Origin: Nereocystis luetkeana
Taxonomy: Eukaryota; Sar; Phaeophyceae; Laminariales; Laminariaceae
Assembly (NCBI GenBank): GCA_031213475.1
Contig: JARUPZ010000034.1
Coordinates: 3,619,114 to 3,683,113, forward strand
Reading direction: 5' to 3'
Length of the DNA: 64,000 bases
Below, piece after piece: positions 1-11,600 of the stretch. Both the position numbers and the translations under genes were made by a program. The notes under the pieces were generated by a model that saw nothing but the letters and a program-made list of their open reading frames with translations, was not told the origin of the DNA and made no database searches. Numbering within the stretch: position 1 is the stretch's first letter; each line of letters begins with the position of its first letter.

Positions 1-331
1 TCTATGCAAAATCACAAATGGAGGCCAGGCAGAGCCCGTTCCTGCATCCCTCGTGTCTCGAGGCACACGCGACGCCTAGGCACGAAAGCGGCGACCGCGC
101 TCCTTGCAACTCCCCCTCCACCCGCCAGCATCCGCTGACACCCGCGACGGCGCCGGGCTCTCCCGCGGTGCCGTGCTCGGAGTAAACGCACGCACACGAA
201 ACGAAAGAAGAAGAAGAAAAAAAAGGATCGAGGAAACAAAGAACCGCTGGAAAGGTCCGGCAAGAAATAAAAGGAGGCGGTTTCGAAGTGGGAGCTCTGA
301 GAGGCCAGGGATGTACCAACCGAGCGCGCTC
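1..331. other. Non-coding, no gene recognised
   Basis: I see no gene here. The stretch holds a purine-rich run at about 205-290. It abuts the target duplication of the foldback element that starts at 336. Confidence 0.4.
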
Positions 332-335
332 AGGG

Positions 336-1413
336 CACCTGTGTTGCATTGCCCACAAAATAGTTTTTTAGGTGGAATAAAAAAATGCGAATATTATTGA
401 AACCGGGGTTTGGCAGAGATCAGCCCCACAGAGCGCCTTTTGAGGCACTCTTCGCGGTCACCGGGCTGCCCACTGAAGCCCCCAAACGACACAGGGCGCT
501 CAGAGGAACTCAACCAAGTCATGATAGGGCCCATTATGTGGCTGGTTGGCGCTTGGCCGTCCTAGGCTTGGATAAATTCGGTTCATCGCAGCTTCAAGCA
601 AACGGCAGCTTCGGTCGAGGCAATTGCGCCGCTCGATTAGGCCATTTTCACGGCTGAGGTCCGACTCGAAGACCTTGACAAAATTGACCAGAGTTCCGGC
701 TGTGTGCTCGCATACAGCCAGTCATGTCATTTCCGCCTTGCGAGATTAGGGGTCGAACCTCCAGCTGCCACGGTCGACCTGAGAATGGTGCCTAAAAAAT
801 CACCAAAAACATGCACAAAACGGCTATTCTGCTCTCGCTTGTGCCGACAGTCGAAACACGCTAAATAACCCCGTTTCTGTCCCGATGCATACGCAGACAC
901 GTGGTACGTGCTGGCCTTGGTAATACAGCAGCTACTGTATCCTTGGGAAGAGCAGCGGCAAAGCGATGGAGCATGTTCTACGCTTCTGCTGCCGGGCTAA
1001 ACCAAATACCTGGCATCATTTAAAAAAAAACGTTACTAAAAAAAAATCCAAAGGAAACTAGCACGAGTATGTACGCGCAATTTTTCTACAGCAGCAAAAC
1101 AAACTTGGCTCCAGAACAAGAAAATCAAATTAAAACGCCTGCAACCATATTTTTTACCCATTTTCAAATTTCAGCGACGATGTCCGACTGGAAGCAGGGC
1201 ACGGAAACTGCTGCGGCTTTGCCACCGTCACGGGAGTGCACCAAGGAGCCCATATCTGCCTTGCCAAATATTGGATCAATGAAAAGTTTCGAGCTAGAGC
1301 AGAAAGACAAAATATCGGTGACGAAAAAAACGGAAGTAGAGGTGCTTCCAGGCACATATTTGATTTTACAATTGGCCAAATGAGTTTTTTTTGTGGGCAA
1401 TGCAACACAGGTG
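336..1413. mobile_element. Foldback DNA element, 1078 bp, with 4-bp target duplication
   Basis: The element begins CACCTGTGTTGC and ends with the inverse GCAACACAGGTG. It is flanked by AGGG at 332-335 and again at 1414-1417, a clean 4-bp target duplication. Its right end (about 1155-1413) is homologous to the right arm of the element at 52188-52872, so they are one family. The left and right arms agree well only over the first ~25 bases, so this copy is older or internally changed. No transposase is recognisable, so it is non-autonomous. A 4-bp duplication is known for Sola-type transposons among others; the superfamily is not established. Confidence 0.8.
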
Positions 1414-1560
1414 AGGGATTGAGATCAAAGTAAGTGGTTTTATGGTATCCTGGTTCGGGTCTTATTTCGCCGCGACAGATTCACGAGACCGCGAGAGCAC
1501 ACGACCATGCACATCCTCATTGAAACACTCAGAGAAGCGGAGGCGAACTCCCCAGATGAT

Positions 1561-1634
1561 TACAGCAGTACCAGACACCAGATATCATACTACTGCTGTA
1601 CGTACAACACTGTTGTTGATACCTGGTATTAATA
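1561..1634. repeat. Cluster of TA-bounded micro-motifs
   Basis: Within 74 bases there are TACAGCAGTA (1561-1570), TACTGCTGTA (1591-1600), TACCTGGTA (1620-1628) and TATTAATA (1627-1634). The last two share one TA. This is one of the densest groups of the dispersed TA-bounded motifs in the window. A further TACTGCTGTA lies at 1836-1845. Confidence 0.6.
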
Positions 1635-1957
1635 TTATTATTAGTCCTTTCTCGTTCGAGTTTTCTTGAGGTTGTCGGCACACACATATCAATCGAACTT
1701 GAAACCCGCAGTAAGCCTCGTACCGGTATGTACACCATAACCACATTATATACGTAACGTGCCTTGTCTATAGTAGCCTATGTACGCCCGGTATACTACA
1801 GAGAGTACAGCTGTGGGATACCCTCTCCTCTACGTTACTGCTGTAGGTACCGTCGTCATATTGCCATGTTGCTACTACTGTACGTACGTAGAATACATGG
1901 GAGCAAATCGAAGGACATTTTCAGGGACCGACAGACTGACCTTGCACTAGAGATTTC

Positions 1958-2143
1958 TTGCCAGAACTTGGTGACCCAACTACTAATATCACGGACATGA
2001 TCTTCCCTCGCAAGCACACCCTGTCTGCCGCTGTGCGTTCCGTTTGGGAAGCTGCTGTAGGCTCGCTAGGTGTGAAGTCGAAAAGCGAGAATATTTGTGC
2101 TTCGGTGCCTCCCCTTATGCCAACGGCCTTTCGGATCTTGTAA
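1958..2143 (+). CDS. Short uncharacterised ORF, possible exon or gene fragment
   Basis: A 61-codon ORF. The same frame is open upstream to about 1943, giving protein-like composition through to a TAA at 2141-2143. I do not recognise the product. It could be a terminal exon or an old gene fragment 330 bp upstream of the DUF6314-like gene. A longer frame on the opposite strand (1921-2355) overlaps it and is no more convincing. No splice partner is identified. Confidence 0.18.
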   Translation: MPELGDPTTNITDMIFPRKHTLSAAVRSVWEAAVGSLGVKSKSENICASVPPLMPTAFRIL

Positions 2144-2474
2144 AAACCTCTTTTCCGATACAGAGCAGGTGCAGCATGCATGGTGTGTTTGAGCGCTCCT
2201 ATTTTCTCCCTCCGGGCCCGATTTCCTTCCGCATCTAGGCTGAGCCACGTGGACCCCCTGAGGCTTTGGCCATAAGCTTGTCCACCGCGCCACCGAAACT
2301 CTACAAGCTCTGTTCCCAGGCACATGGTGACCTCGTAGAGTGACCTAAACCCCAAAACGTTATTTCGCCGCGTTTTTCCGTGCCTTCTTTACGTACACCT
2401 ACGAGGTCGCATTACCCAGGTCTAAACATTTTCTTCGTACAGGACACCGTCGTACAGACGCTGGGTCCCTCCCC

Positions 2475-3611
2475 ATGCTCCCGGTGAGGCTGTTGGCGCT
2501 GACCTTCTACAGTTACCTGGCTCCCGTTCTGCGGAAACCGCTACGCCCCCAGCCGCACCGCTACTACCACAATCAGCACCACCACCACCACCACCACCAC
2601 CACCACCACCACCAAAACGGCCTCTCCCCCCTCACCCCAACGCCACCAGCGCGAAAGTCTGCCGCATCGGCCAATCAAGGTCTTAACCTCCCCCCCGCGT
2701 TCGTTAGAATGACCTCGACGAACCGCCACGATGACGGCGAGGAAGGGACCGTCGACGTAGCGCTCGACCGGGTCGACGAAGAAGCCGAAGGCACGGCCGA
2801 CCTCGATCTTGACACCGCCGCGGACGTGTACCGATACCTTCGCGGCCACTGGGAGCTCGAGAAGAGCATCAACTACAAGGTCGGGGGCATGGCGGGGAGC
2901 TGGAGGGGCGTCGCTAGCTTCTCTCCCACCGACCTTTCTCCTCCTCCTTCTCCTCCTCAACAGCAGCAGCGGGTACAGCAGCAGAATCAGCAGCAACACC
3001 AACATCAACAACAACAGCAGCGCGGAGCCGGTAACGGCAACCCCAGCACGCTGGAGAGCATGGCGGGCGACGGAAGCATCGCCCCCCCGGAGGAGGAAGC
3101 TGCTGGGGCCGCTGATGCCGCTGATGACGACGAGGCATCCGACCCTTCCCTAGTCTTGCGTTACTTAGAGCAGGGTACGTTTCGGATAAACGGCTTGGGC
3201 GCCGGCTTCGAGGCCGGGCAGCGGCTGGTCTACGACTGCGGCAATAGCTCGGGGCGGGTCCGTGTCCACTTCGTCGACGACCCGAAGCAGCCGAACGCGC
3301 TGCGCTTCTTCCACGAGCTTGACTTCCGGAGGCCTGGCGCGGACATAGCAGCAGCAGCAGCAGCAGCATCTGGCGCACCAGGGGGGGCGGAGTTCAAGGG
3401 GGGGGGGGGCGGTTGCTCTTCGGGTGGCGGCGGAAGGACGCTAGCAGCTGCTGCTGCTGTTGATATTGGCATGCGTCGTCCACGGGCGGAGTTCGAGCAC
3501 CTGTGCGTGCGAGACATGTACCGGGGGCAGGTAGAGGTGGTCGGGCCGGACGAGTTCAAAACTAGGCGAGTGTTCGATCGTGATAGCACGAAACCTCCGT
3601 GTGCTATTTAA
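2475..3611 (+). CDS. DUF6314-like domain protein with low-complexity inserts
   Basis: A single-exon frame of 378 codons. The function of the family is unknown. The start is the first ATG of the open frame. Residues 1-30 are hydrophobic then basic and could be a targeting sequence. A His tract (about 35-48) is encoded by a CAC microsatellite. The domain starts near residue 116 (DVYRYLRGHWELEKSINY). It resumes after a Gln-rich insert (about 160-185) with LVLRYLEQGTFRI (about 226), then RVRVHFVDD (about 260) and FFHELDF (about 280). After Ala- and Gly-rich inserts comes FEHLCVRDMYRG (about 340). These blocks follow the order I recall for DUF6314. The C-terminus looks short: the Trp/Gly-Pro segment I expect after the last block is absent. 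A frameshift or an unseen last exon near 3560-3590 is possible. The low-complexity inserts make the protein about twice the usual domain length. Confidence 0.7.
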   Translation: MLPVRLLALTFYSYLAPVLRKPLRPQPHRYYHNQHHHHHHHHHHHHQNGLSPLTPTPPARKSAASANQGLNLPPAFVRMTSTNRHDDGEEGTVDVALDRVDEEAEGTADLDLDTAADVYRYLRGHWELEKSINYKVGGMAGSWRGVASFSPTDLSPPPSPPQQQQRVQQQNQQQHQHQQQQQRGAGNGNPSTLESMAGDGSIAPPEEEAAGAADAADDDEASDPSLVLRYLEQGTFRINGLGAGFEAGQRLVYDCGNSSGRVRVHFVDDPKQPNALRFFHELDFRRPGADIAAAAAAASGAPGGAEFKGGGGGCSSGGGGRTLAAAAAVDIGMRRPRAEFEHLCVRDMYRGQVEVVGPDEFKTRRVFDRDSTKPPCAI

Positions 3612-5100
3612 TAGATGTCGTTGAATGAGTAAAAAAGAACGGTGTAATGTGAAAGACGACAAAGTTCGTGTCAAGTGTAAAAGATCCTACGAGTTGATCT
3701 GGAAAGTAAAAGTAGTGATAAAAACGTCAAGCGCACACTGCGAATGGGCTTAGAAATATGCTGGTTGAGACAGCTACGCTGTGTTTGGCACGTCAAGTCA
3801 CTTGCCTCGCGAGTCACAATATTTTTTGCTTCGGCTGAATCGTGCGATACCCCGCCCCGCGTCCCCGCCCTCAACTTACGCGGAAATGAAAACCTTTTTT
3901 GTGTACACACGCACGCAGGTGGCACGTGACGGGACCATCGAAGGACGGAAGGATACACGCCACTTACAGAAGAAAACCGTCTGGGTCTCTCGAAGGGCAA
4001 AACGGAGGAGGGGGGGGAGGACGATAACGGTTTCATTTTTATGATCCGCGTTGACCGGCCCTTCCTCCGTCTGTCCTTGGTTTGTTGTCTTCTTTCCTTT
4101 CTTGATTTATAGAGTAGTTGCCTCTCTTTTTTTTTTTTTTGTTTCTTCCTTCCCTCGGTGAAACGCCGGTGATATGCTTTAGTTGATGGGCCTCGAGCCG
4201 ACGAAGAGTCAAGTGCTCCCTGCGGGCTACGTTTCCGTTCGTACGGGTCTAACCGATGAGGCTCCGGCTACGTACGCCAGATGGTCGGGCGAGCGCGGGG
4301 TTATATCCCTGTTCGGCGGGTCGATAAGGGGACTGGGCTGACGTGATTGGTTCAACTGTGTTCGACGGTCAGGGGGTTGGGCTGGCGGCGTTTGAAATCG
4401 AAGTGATATCCAAGTGTTGCTATCTCGCATGCTTTCATTTTTTTTTCGGTGTTTTCCTCTTCAAACGCGTGCACGGTTCAGCAATCTGTTGTATTTTGAT
4501 ATGGACCTTGCAAAAAAATCGAACGGAATTGCAGACATTGAGCGAGTTTTTTTTTTTTTTTGTCGTTACTTCTACCATTTGCTCGAGGTGTTGGGCAGCG
4601 GCTTTGCGTGCCATGTTTTCCTTCGAAGAGGGGTTGGACGACCTTTCCCTCCGACAGCGATTTTGACCGTCGCGGTACACTCCGCTCTTTGTCCATAGAT
4701 TCCTGCTCTTCGTTGTGTAAATTCGGGTCGCGGGACGTCGCTCTCGCGCAAAGCGAAGCGTGGGTGACCCTTTGCTGGCAGGCTGCCATCCCTACTGGCG
4801 GAAGTTCGGTGGTTCAAACCCATCCGCGGGGAAAACAAGGCGCTCCTGTTCTGAGTCTTCTTCCGTTTATAAAAGCGCAGGAATTTGAACTATTAATAGC
4901 AAACTCCGTTGGAAATCGACGAATTATGACTATGCTGAAGGGACCCTATACGTGTTATGTATAAGCCAAACGCACATGAATCATTTTGTTCTTGCTTGAG
5001 GTGTGCGATGTGCTTCAGTTATGCTGTGTACCGTACAGCTCTATTTTTTTTGTTTCATCCCTCATCTTTACTGAGGTGTTCTTCCACCCCAGATTTGTTG
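3612..5100. other. Non-coding stretch downstream of the DUF6314-like gene
   Basis: No gene recognised. It contains T homopolymers (about 4127-4140 and 4547-4561) and a B-box-like GGTTCAAACCC near 4813 without a convincing tRNA around it. No clear polyadenylation signal was identified for the upstream gene. Confidence 0.35.
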
Positions 5101-5155
5101 TGAGCTTGTCTTGTGACCACGGACTAGATTTTTGGCGATGAGCTCATGTGAGAAC
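5101..5155 (+). repeat. Short dispersed repeat, copy 1
   Basis: Shares TTGTGACCAC, then a diverged stretch, then GAGCTCATGTGAGAAC with copies at 9179-9228 and 25969-26022. Its class is unknown. Confidence 0.5.
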
Positions 5156-6391
5156 TACAACCATATGCCTTCTACCATTACCCCAGGGGAGCTACCGGCC
5201 TATTTCCTTCACGAGGTAATATACACAAGCGGTACGTAGCGCGCTTTGCTCTTAGTATCACAGCAGTATTACTCGCAGCTTGCAGACAGAAGTGTCGACG
5301 AAACCCTCGAGCTCACAGCTGAGATAGGTGTTTTTATTGGTGTTTCAAATACTGGCGGGAAGAAAGGGGCAGAAATCTATGATCACGGCAGAAGGGACAA
5401 GACACATACCTGAAACCACGGGCTATCCAGAACGACACCAGAGACAAAGAAGTCGAGCTGAGACGGAAAGTGAAAATGTTTTGCTGCATAAAAAAACGAC
5501 TTGAATAATTTGGCCCTGCTCCCTTCACCCCCCTGGCTGCTGGTGCGAGGGAATATGATACAGCTTACTGCGTACGATGAGGGAAAGTTACAGTTTTCTG
5601 ATTGGCCTTTTTTCTTCCAGGAGATTTGTGAGTGGCAAAAAAAAACGATTGTATTGCCTGGGTGACATGTGACGTTGACGAAGGTATCCCTTCTGCCCAC
5701 ATGGATACTTTTCCCAGAGATGGCAGTATTTTTGGCGTTTAGAAAAAAAAATCTTGGGTTATGGAGAGGTGGGGTAACCTTAGCAATGCAAGAACAAAGA
5801 GATCGAAAAAAACAAAAACAACGCAAAGGGAAACACAACTCAACAAGCCGTTTCGAAAGTTATGCCTATTATACAAACAGAAAGTCGGCCATAGCCTACC
5901 CTTCGCCAATAAAATCAAAATGGAAAATGTTGTTACATTCTGCCCGGTAACTTGCAACAGATAATACCTGGTACCAAGATATACTGCTGTAATATCATAT
6001 GATTCGTCGAGCAAATACTTCACGAATTGTAGGATGCATAGTAAGTATTGGAAGTGTTCAGATCCGAAATATCCGCGCATGCCTGAGGTGGGGAGCAATA
6101 AAAAACAGACAACGGCACACGAGGACGCATTGGGGCGCGCATCGACGAAAACAAAAACAACACACCCGTGGGTATGCCGAAGGTATGAATAGCAGGATCG
6201 GCAGTCGGTAGGGTGGCTAGGTAAATTTTGCTTGTTTGTGAGTATATTGTGCTGGTGTGGTATATGCCAGGTACCAGTCATATTGTCGTCCGTCCGCGGG
6301 TCTCGTTTGATGACAGCCGAAAAAGAAAACGCCGCCAATGTTAAAAAATACATCACAACAAGGTTCCCACATGTTGTAATGCCGTTTGTCG
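5156..6391. other. Non-coding, no gene recognised
   Basis: Long open frames on both strands here have no protein-like features. TACCTGGTA (5965-5973) and TACTGCTGTA (5982-5991) lie eight bases apart. Confidence 0.35.
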
Positions 6392-6523
6392 CATTCAACC
6401 GTTCTTTCCACCCATCGACATGTCGACGTTCAGCACGCCCAGTCTGTGTCCAGTGCTGGTCTTTATCATGCTATAGCGATACGCTGTACAAGCTCGGTGG
6501 TCACAAAACTTCGACACAGAGAC
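6392..6523 (+). repeat. Dispersed repeat family C, diverged copy
   Basis: Carries the AACCGTTCTTTC, CCATCGACAT and GGTCACAAA blocks shared with copies at 20852-20925, 29007-29134, 33760-33825 and, inverted, 37105-37228. Confidence 0.5.
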
Positions 6524-7746
6524 ACTACATAGTAATGCAGTAGTATGTATGTAGGGTAGAGGATGCAATGCACACAGACAGGCCATCGTACATGAATACG
6601 ACAAGCGCATCATACACGCGCCAGCAACCCAGGTACATTGAAAGAGAGAAAATGTTGCTTGCACTGGCTGGTAGTGAATATTTGACACAATATGGTATCG
6701 TATCTGCCATGTACTTTTTGTTGTTGTATGCATTCGTACGAGCATTCTTTTAATCGAAATTGTTCAGCCTCTCTTCTTAACCTATTGTACCTCCCCCTTA
6801 CGACGAACGACACGCTACTAAGGTTAACGCACAGCAATAAAGCGGCGAGATAGCCCCTCCACAGGTTTGGCTTTGTGTGGGCATCTCCCAGCTATGACAG
6901 GGTGAGCGACAATGCCTCATTTTGTTATGTCCGTTGACTCCTGAAACCTGCTATCGTGACGAAATACGACAAAAGTGAGATCGTTATCCCCCCCGGTAGT
7001 ATACTGTACCAGGTGGTACAGCAGTATAGTGGTAGGAGTAGTGGTTGTAAAAGTTTCCCAGAAGTACCTGGTAGGTGTGACGGCGGGCTGTGTAGGTCCG
7101 AGGCAGCCTGCAGTGCGAGCATCAGCTCGCCCTTTTAGTGCAAGACGAATGGTAATTCCTGACGCTGCTACTGCTTCACACGGATCCGATGCAGCTCATT
7201 CGGGATAAAGGGTTTGCTGTTATGTTGTTACACGCGCCATAGTATTACTCTAATAGGGAATTAATTCATGCACGGCAAGCAGTGCAACGAGCCCCCCCTC
7301 CCGCCTGTCAATGCCCGCGACATGCTATCCATTTCGAAGACCGCCCGTCCGCCACACCCCTTCACGTGTTTGTAGTTAAAAGGAGGCAAGGACACAGAGT
7401 TTTGTCGGCGTGGGTTTCATCAACGAATACATAAATTCGACAACAAAGTAACATTTTCCTCCTGTAATACCCTCGACCATTCATTCTTGTTGACGATACA
7501 ACGCATCGTCGCCAATGGCCGCCACCGCCGTTCGCATGACTAACGATCCCTCCCCAACATGTAAGATGATGATGATGATGGCGTTCTCACATTATTATAG
7601 CTCACTTCCGTGAAATCCTGCCTGTGGTCACAACAAACAAAAACAGACCGTAAAAAAAAATGCATCTCCATGGGAGAAAACGTACAAGTACGAAATAGTG
7701 CGCACGGCAATGCTCTACCAGCCCGTAAGAGAAACGACACTAACCA
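6524..7746. other. Non-coding, no gene recognised
   Basis: TACAGCAGTA lies at 7017-7026. Nothing else in the stretch is assignable. Confidence 0.3.
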
Positions 7747-7882
7747 AAGATGTCAGGAGACATGCCAAGCCACGCAAAATGTGCGTTGTTAACGGTGTAG
7801 GGCCTAGTGTTCCACACTAAAACATTGTAGTTTGGTGTCAGTCAAGGCACTTCAAGGCAAAGTCACAGTCTGTCAAGGGGTG
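7747..7882 (+). repeat. Dispersed foldback repeat family I, copy 1
   Basis: Begins AGATGTCAGGAGACATGCC and ends near CTGTCAAGGGGTG. It matches 33129-33294 in inverted orientation. The second copy has AGATGTCAGGAGAC at both ends, inverted, suggesting a small foldback element. Confidence 0.55.
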
Positions 7883-8206
7883 TGGGCTTGCCGTCTCCAA
7901 ACGTATTTGGTACTATTAATAACGAGCTAGGGTATACCATCCCGTACCACATTGTTTTTGTTTTCAATCATCACTTTTACTTTCCAGCCTATACTCGTAG
8001 GAGGTTTTACCCTCAACGAGCTTCTGGACAAGCCGTGGCCACAGGTGTCGTCCCTTCTCCCCCCCGGTACGTGCCTTTACTTTTTGTCGCGCATACGGTT
8101 CAGCATTCCCACTGCTCGTCGACTTTAATCGAAAGTAGCTAACTCACGCTCTCGCGCTTTCCGCTAATCATTTTTTTATTCATGAAAAAGCCCCTACGAG
8201 CATGCA

Positions 8207-8288
8207 CTCGGTGAGACTTGAACCCACGAAATTGATCTTGATACGTCGTAGGCACGCGGACCACTTACCAAGCCACCGGGGACGCCGG
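8207..8288 (-). repeat. tRNA-derived sequence (SINE head or tRNA pseudogene)
   Basis: On the minus strand an A-box-like TGGCTTGGTAAGTGG is followed about 40 bases later by a B-box-like GGTTCAAGTCTC, the spacing of an internal Pol III promoter. I could not draw a full cloverleaf, so I do not call a functional tRNA gene. Confidence 0.4.
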
Positions 8289-8890
8289 CAACCAAATAAC
8301 ACCAGGAACATATCCATGATATTATATAATATATGTGCACTCGAAAAAAAAGGGAAACAGAAAAAAGAAGACAATAGAAGAAAAAAAAAGTGAAACGCGC
8401 AGAGGGAACAGAGAGAAGAAAGAAAGAGGGAAAGAAAATAAAGAAAAACGAAGCAAACCTGCGCTCAGGGCGCGGATCGAGTCCCAAGGACAAGGTTATT
8501 GTTTGCTGGTACGATCAGTCCTATGATAAAGTCCAGCTGATGTACCAACATCGTCACAAGAAAACCGGATGAGAGGTAAAAAACCTCACAACATCACAAC
8601 AAGTATTATTGAGTTTTCAATCGAACATCCTTATTCAGCCAAACCAATCAATACGGCGAAGTGATCGACAGTGATTGCTGGTACACAGAGTAGTAGATAC
8701 TTGCAGGGTTTGAGGTAGCCATCACAGCAAAGTCGAATCAACCACCACACAACATGCAGACTGAGAAGAGGGAAAGCTTGCACCTATATCAATAACCACG
8801 CAACCTACAGACCGAGCAGAGGGGCCGCTAACAACCTACTGCAGTGTGGGTACGGCTGATCCTGTTACTGATTGGTTAATAGAGCGGACC

Positions 8891-8940
8891 TGCGGCCGAT
8901 CTTGTTTCTTCGCGAGTGTTCATCGCGCATGCGCGCCACC
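8891..8940 (+). repeat. Short dispersed repeat, pair member 1
   Basis: Matches 10729-10779: both start TGCGGCCG, continue TCTTGTTTCTTCGCG and then a GCATGCGCGC block. The class is unknown. Confidence 0.45.
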
Positions 8941-9178
8941 CTTTCAATGTTGTAAATCTCAATATATACCTGGTACTCTAAAACCAACAATTGACACTAT
9001 TAATATAGCTATACTCTGTAGTTGCCCCCCAAAATATGGGTGCATTGTTAAAGGGCTTCAAGACCCCTTCCGTCACCACTACTATCTTGTGACATGATTC
9101 GTCCCCGACACGTGAATATATCACGTCTCACATAACATATAAACAAACACATCAAACATATTTTTGTTTTGTATGCCT

Positions 9179-9261
9179 GTTTTGTGACCACAAGCAGGAT
9201 CCCAGGGAAGTGAGCTTATGTGAGAACATCACCATCATCATCATCATCATCATCATCATCC
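9179..9261 (+). repeat. Short dispersed repeat copy 2 followed by (ATC)n microsatellite
   Basis: 9179-9228 matches the repeats at 5101 and 25969. It runs directly into about eleven ATC units ending at 9261. Confidence 0.6.
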
Positions 9262-9712
9262 TCACATACAAACCAACCAACTAATGCGTACATACATGAC
9301 ACACGACAGCCATTGATTCACCACCCATCTTCTTGTTCAGTCAAACCATTCCAATCATGACATGATTTTTTTATGATACTTTTCTGCCCCATATTTCGTA
9401 ACTGCGGTCAGCTTTTAGCCCCCCCCCCACAACGACAAGTGCCTTCATTTATGCCGCGGGAAGAGTTCAGCAGTTTCTCCCCCCATCGAGTCGTGTCTCG
9501 CATCGAACTGAGTACGCATTCACGACGTCCTAAGCAGTGATATAGATAGGCCTTTTTCCCTGGGCTGGATATTTGATCGAATTTATTCAGTATATATAGT
9601 ATCATAGGTGCAACACCCTCTTTATAGCTGACTTCTCGTCGAGGACGCTACGGGTTATTCGAATTCCACTTGGAACGATTACTTTGTAGCATCGCTTGCG
9701 CGTGCGTCCAAA

Positions 9713-9746
<34 letters not shown>
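9713..9746. repeat. (AT)n microsatellite
   Basis: About 17 uninterrupted AT units. A G homopolymer of 14 follows at 9872-9885. Confidence 0.9.
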
Positions 9747-9748
<2 letters not shown>

Positions 9749-10049
9749 CTTCGTATATACATGTTGTGTTTTCCTGGTTCTCTAGGTAATTGAAACGAAG
9801 CGGGTAGGTCTACGGCCGTCTACGGTGATACATCCGTATGCCCCAAAGATTCCGCCGTTCAGAGAGAGTGCGGGGGGGGGGGGGGTGTTTTAAAACCCCT
9901 ACGCAGAACCTTTTTTTTTTCTACTTACCATTATTATCATGCTTGCCATCCGACAACGTGCAGTGTTGTTCTAAAAAAGACTAAGGAACAGAAAGTGAAG
10001 AACTCGCCAGAACAAAAGCGCGGCAGTATCATGCGAAAAATCAAAAGCG

Positions 10050-10410
10050 ATATCATCTTCGCCGTCCCTTTCTCTCTCACTCTTATTGTAACTGAGATTC
10101 GGGGCCACACGTCAGGTTCTCCTTCCCCTTCCCGACTGCGTTTGGGCCTTTCGTTTTGTTTTTATCGCGAGAAGAACATTATCACTTTACTCCCTCGTTG
10201 ACTCGCTCTGCATGGGCTGGGTAAAGTTTCGATATTTCACCCCCTGTGGCTCACTCAGATATCAATGGGCGCTTTCTGCCGTCAATTTTTGGATACGAAA
10301 TCCCCACGACCCTGGGGGCGGCCCGAGCTTGCGAAGTCGACCTTCTTCGTAGTGTATTTGAAGGCATGTACCAGCCTTGACCACTGAACCACCGAGGGGC
10401 GCTGGCGCTA
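10050..10410 (-). mobile_element. tRNA-derived SINE, diverged copy
   Basis: 10050-10210 is homologous to the body of the full-length SINE at 39757-40110 (blocks TGAGATTCGGGG, TTTATCGCGAGAAGA and a CTCGTTGACTCGC-like end). The head at 10300-10410 contains an A-box-like TGGTTCAGTGG on the minus strand. The B box is degraded and no T-tract tail remains. Confidence 0.5.
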
Positions 10411-10501
10411 CTGCAGAGTATAACAGCAGCTGATCTGTACCCGCTTCGTTTCAATACCTTGGGAGCCAGGACGCACGTGCAAGCGCTTCTATAAAAGAAA
10501 C

Positions 10502-10576
10502 GTACGGAGTGAGATTCGAACCCGTGCCCTCGACGATATCATATGTGAAGGTGATACTTACTGAGGTATAGGGTAA
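10502..10576 (-). repeat. tRNA-derived sequence
   Basis: The minus strand carries a good B box (GGTTCGAATCTC), with a weak A-box-like CTCAGTAAGT upstream. Probably a SINE head unrelated to the main SINE family here. Confidence 0.35.
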
Positions 10577-10728
10577 AAAAATCGATTGATTACCGAGTCC
10601 AGGATATTCCTTGATTATAACACAGAGCTACAACTATCAACAATTATTCTACAAGTACACAGACAGTACTGAATGCACAGCATTGAGTGGTAGCACGAAT
10701 TTATACCCATACGAAAGTTAGGGTGAAG

Positions 10729-10779
10729 TGCGGCCGGTCTTGTTTCTTCGCGTTCGTTCGTGCATGCGCGCTATGCCTT
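10729..10779 (+). repeat. Short dispersed repeat, pair member 2
   Basis: Partner of 8891-8940, with the same TCTTGTTTCTTCGCG core. Confidence 0.45.
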
Positions 10780-11396
10780 TCCAAAAAGTTACTTCGAAGG
10801 GTATCATCCTGAAATGCGGCGTCATGTACATTCCTAACTTACTGCAGTTCGTTCCCAATTTGTGGGTGCATTCTTTGTTCCTACAAGTAAGTAATAAGTA
10901 TTCTCCCTCCAGCCGGCAACACAAAACCAATCAATCAACCATCACAACACCCGATTGACTTTCTGTAAACAGTTAAACGACACGTTTCGTTCAGAAAGCT
11001 GTTTTTTATCTTTCTTTTTGTTCTTCCCACTTATTATCTTCGCAAAGGTATCTCCCTGGTTTGTTTTTAGTTTGAACGGAATGTAGGGGTCGTCCTTTGT
11101 TCCGAGCCGCGAGCGCACACACACGCGCACACCGCTCCCCTTTGAGCTCACCCTACTTTTGCTCACCATCAATCAACACTGTGGCTTGGGGTCACCACAC
11201 CATCTTCTTCTTCTCCTCTATTTGAAGCTTAACGTACAAATCACCTGACAGTTAGTGGATACGTGTTTGCCTCGAACACTTTGACTGTGTATTACCGGCC
11301 ATCGGCAGTCGAGTCTAGGCGTACACATCAGCTACGAGGTGGTACGCACGCCAGTCGCCATACCTAATACCTGGTACTTTTTTCTCGCTATTAATA

Positions 11397-11600
11397 GTAA
11401 CCGTAACTCAGATCCGAGGGTCCCACATATTATTATAGCAGCAGGCTCTCCTCCCCCCCCTCTCCCCACTACCAGGTACAAGGTTTTCGGGCCTACTTTT
11501 TTTTGCGTTTTTTTTCGCGAGAAGACTTCATCCGCAGTCAGCCCTATATACTTTCTTCCCTCGTCGACTCGCTGTGTCAGATTGAAAATTTCGTCGAAAC
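11397..11600 (-). mobile_element. tRNA-SINE body, fragment
   Basis: Shares CGTAACTCAGATCCG, the pyrimidine-rich stretch, TTTCGCGAGAAGA and CCTCGTCGACTCGC with the full-length SINEs. Around and within it sit TACCTGGTA (11368-11376), TATTAATA (11389-11396) and TACCAGGTA (11470-11478). Confidence 0.6.

Noticed and set aside
2580..2612. Poly-His stretch as an engineered tag
   Set aside because: About 14 His codons encoded by a pure CAC microsatellite inside a natural low-complexity region. No vector sequence nearby.
4790..4840. tRNA gene suggested by a B-box-like GGTTCAAACCC
   Set aside because: No matching A box at the right distance and no cloverleaf.
5739..6398. A 219-codon minus-strand frame
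   Set aside because: Composition is not protein-like, and it contains a repeat family C boundary and micro-motifs. No domain recognised.
8207..8288. Functional tRNA gene
   Set aside because: A and B boxes are present, but no consistent acceptor or anticodon stem could be drawn, so it is kept only as tRNA-derived.
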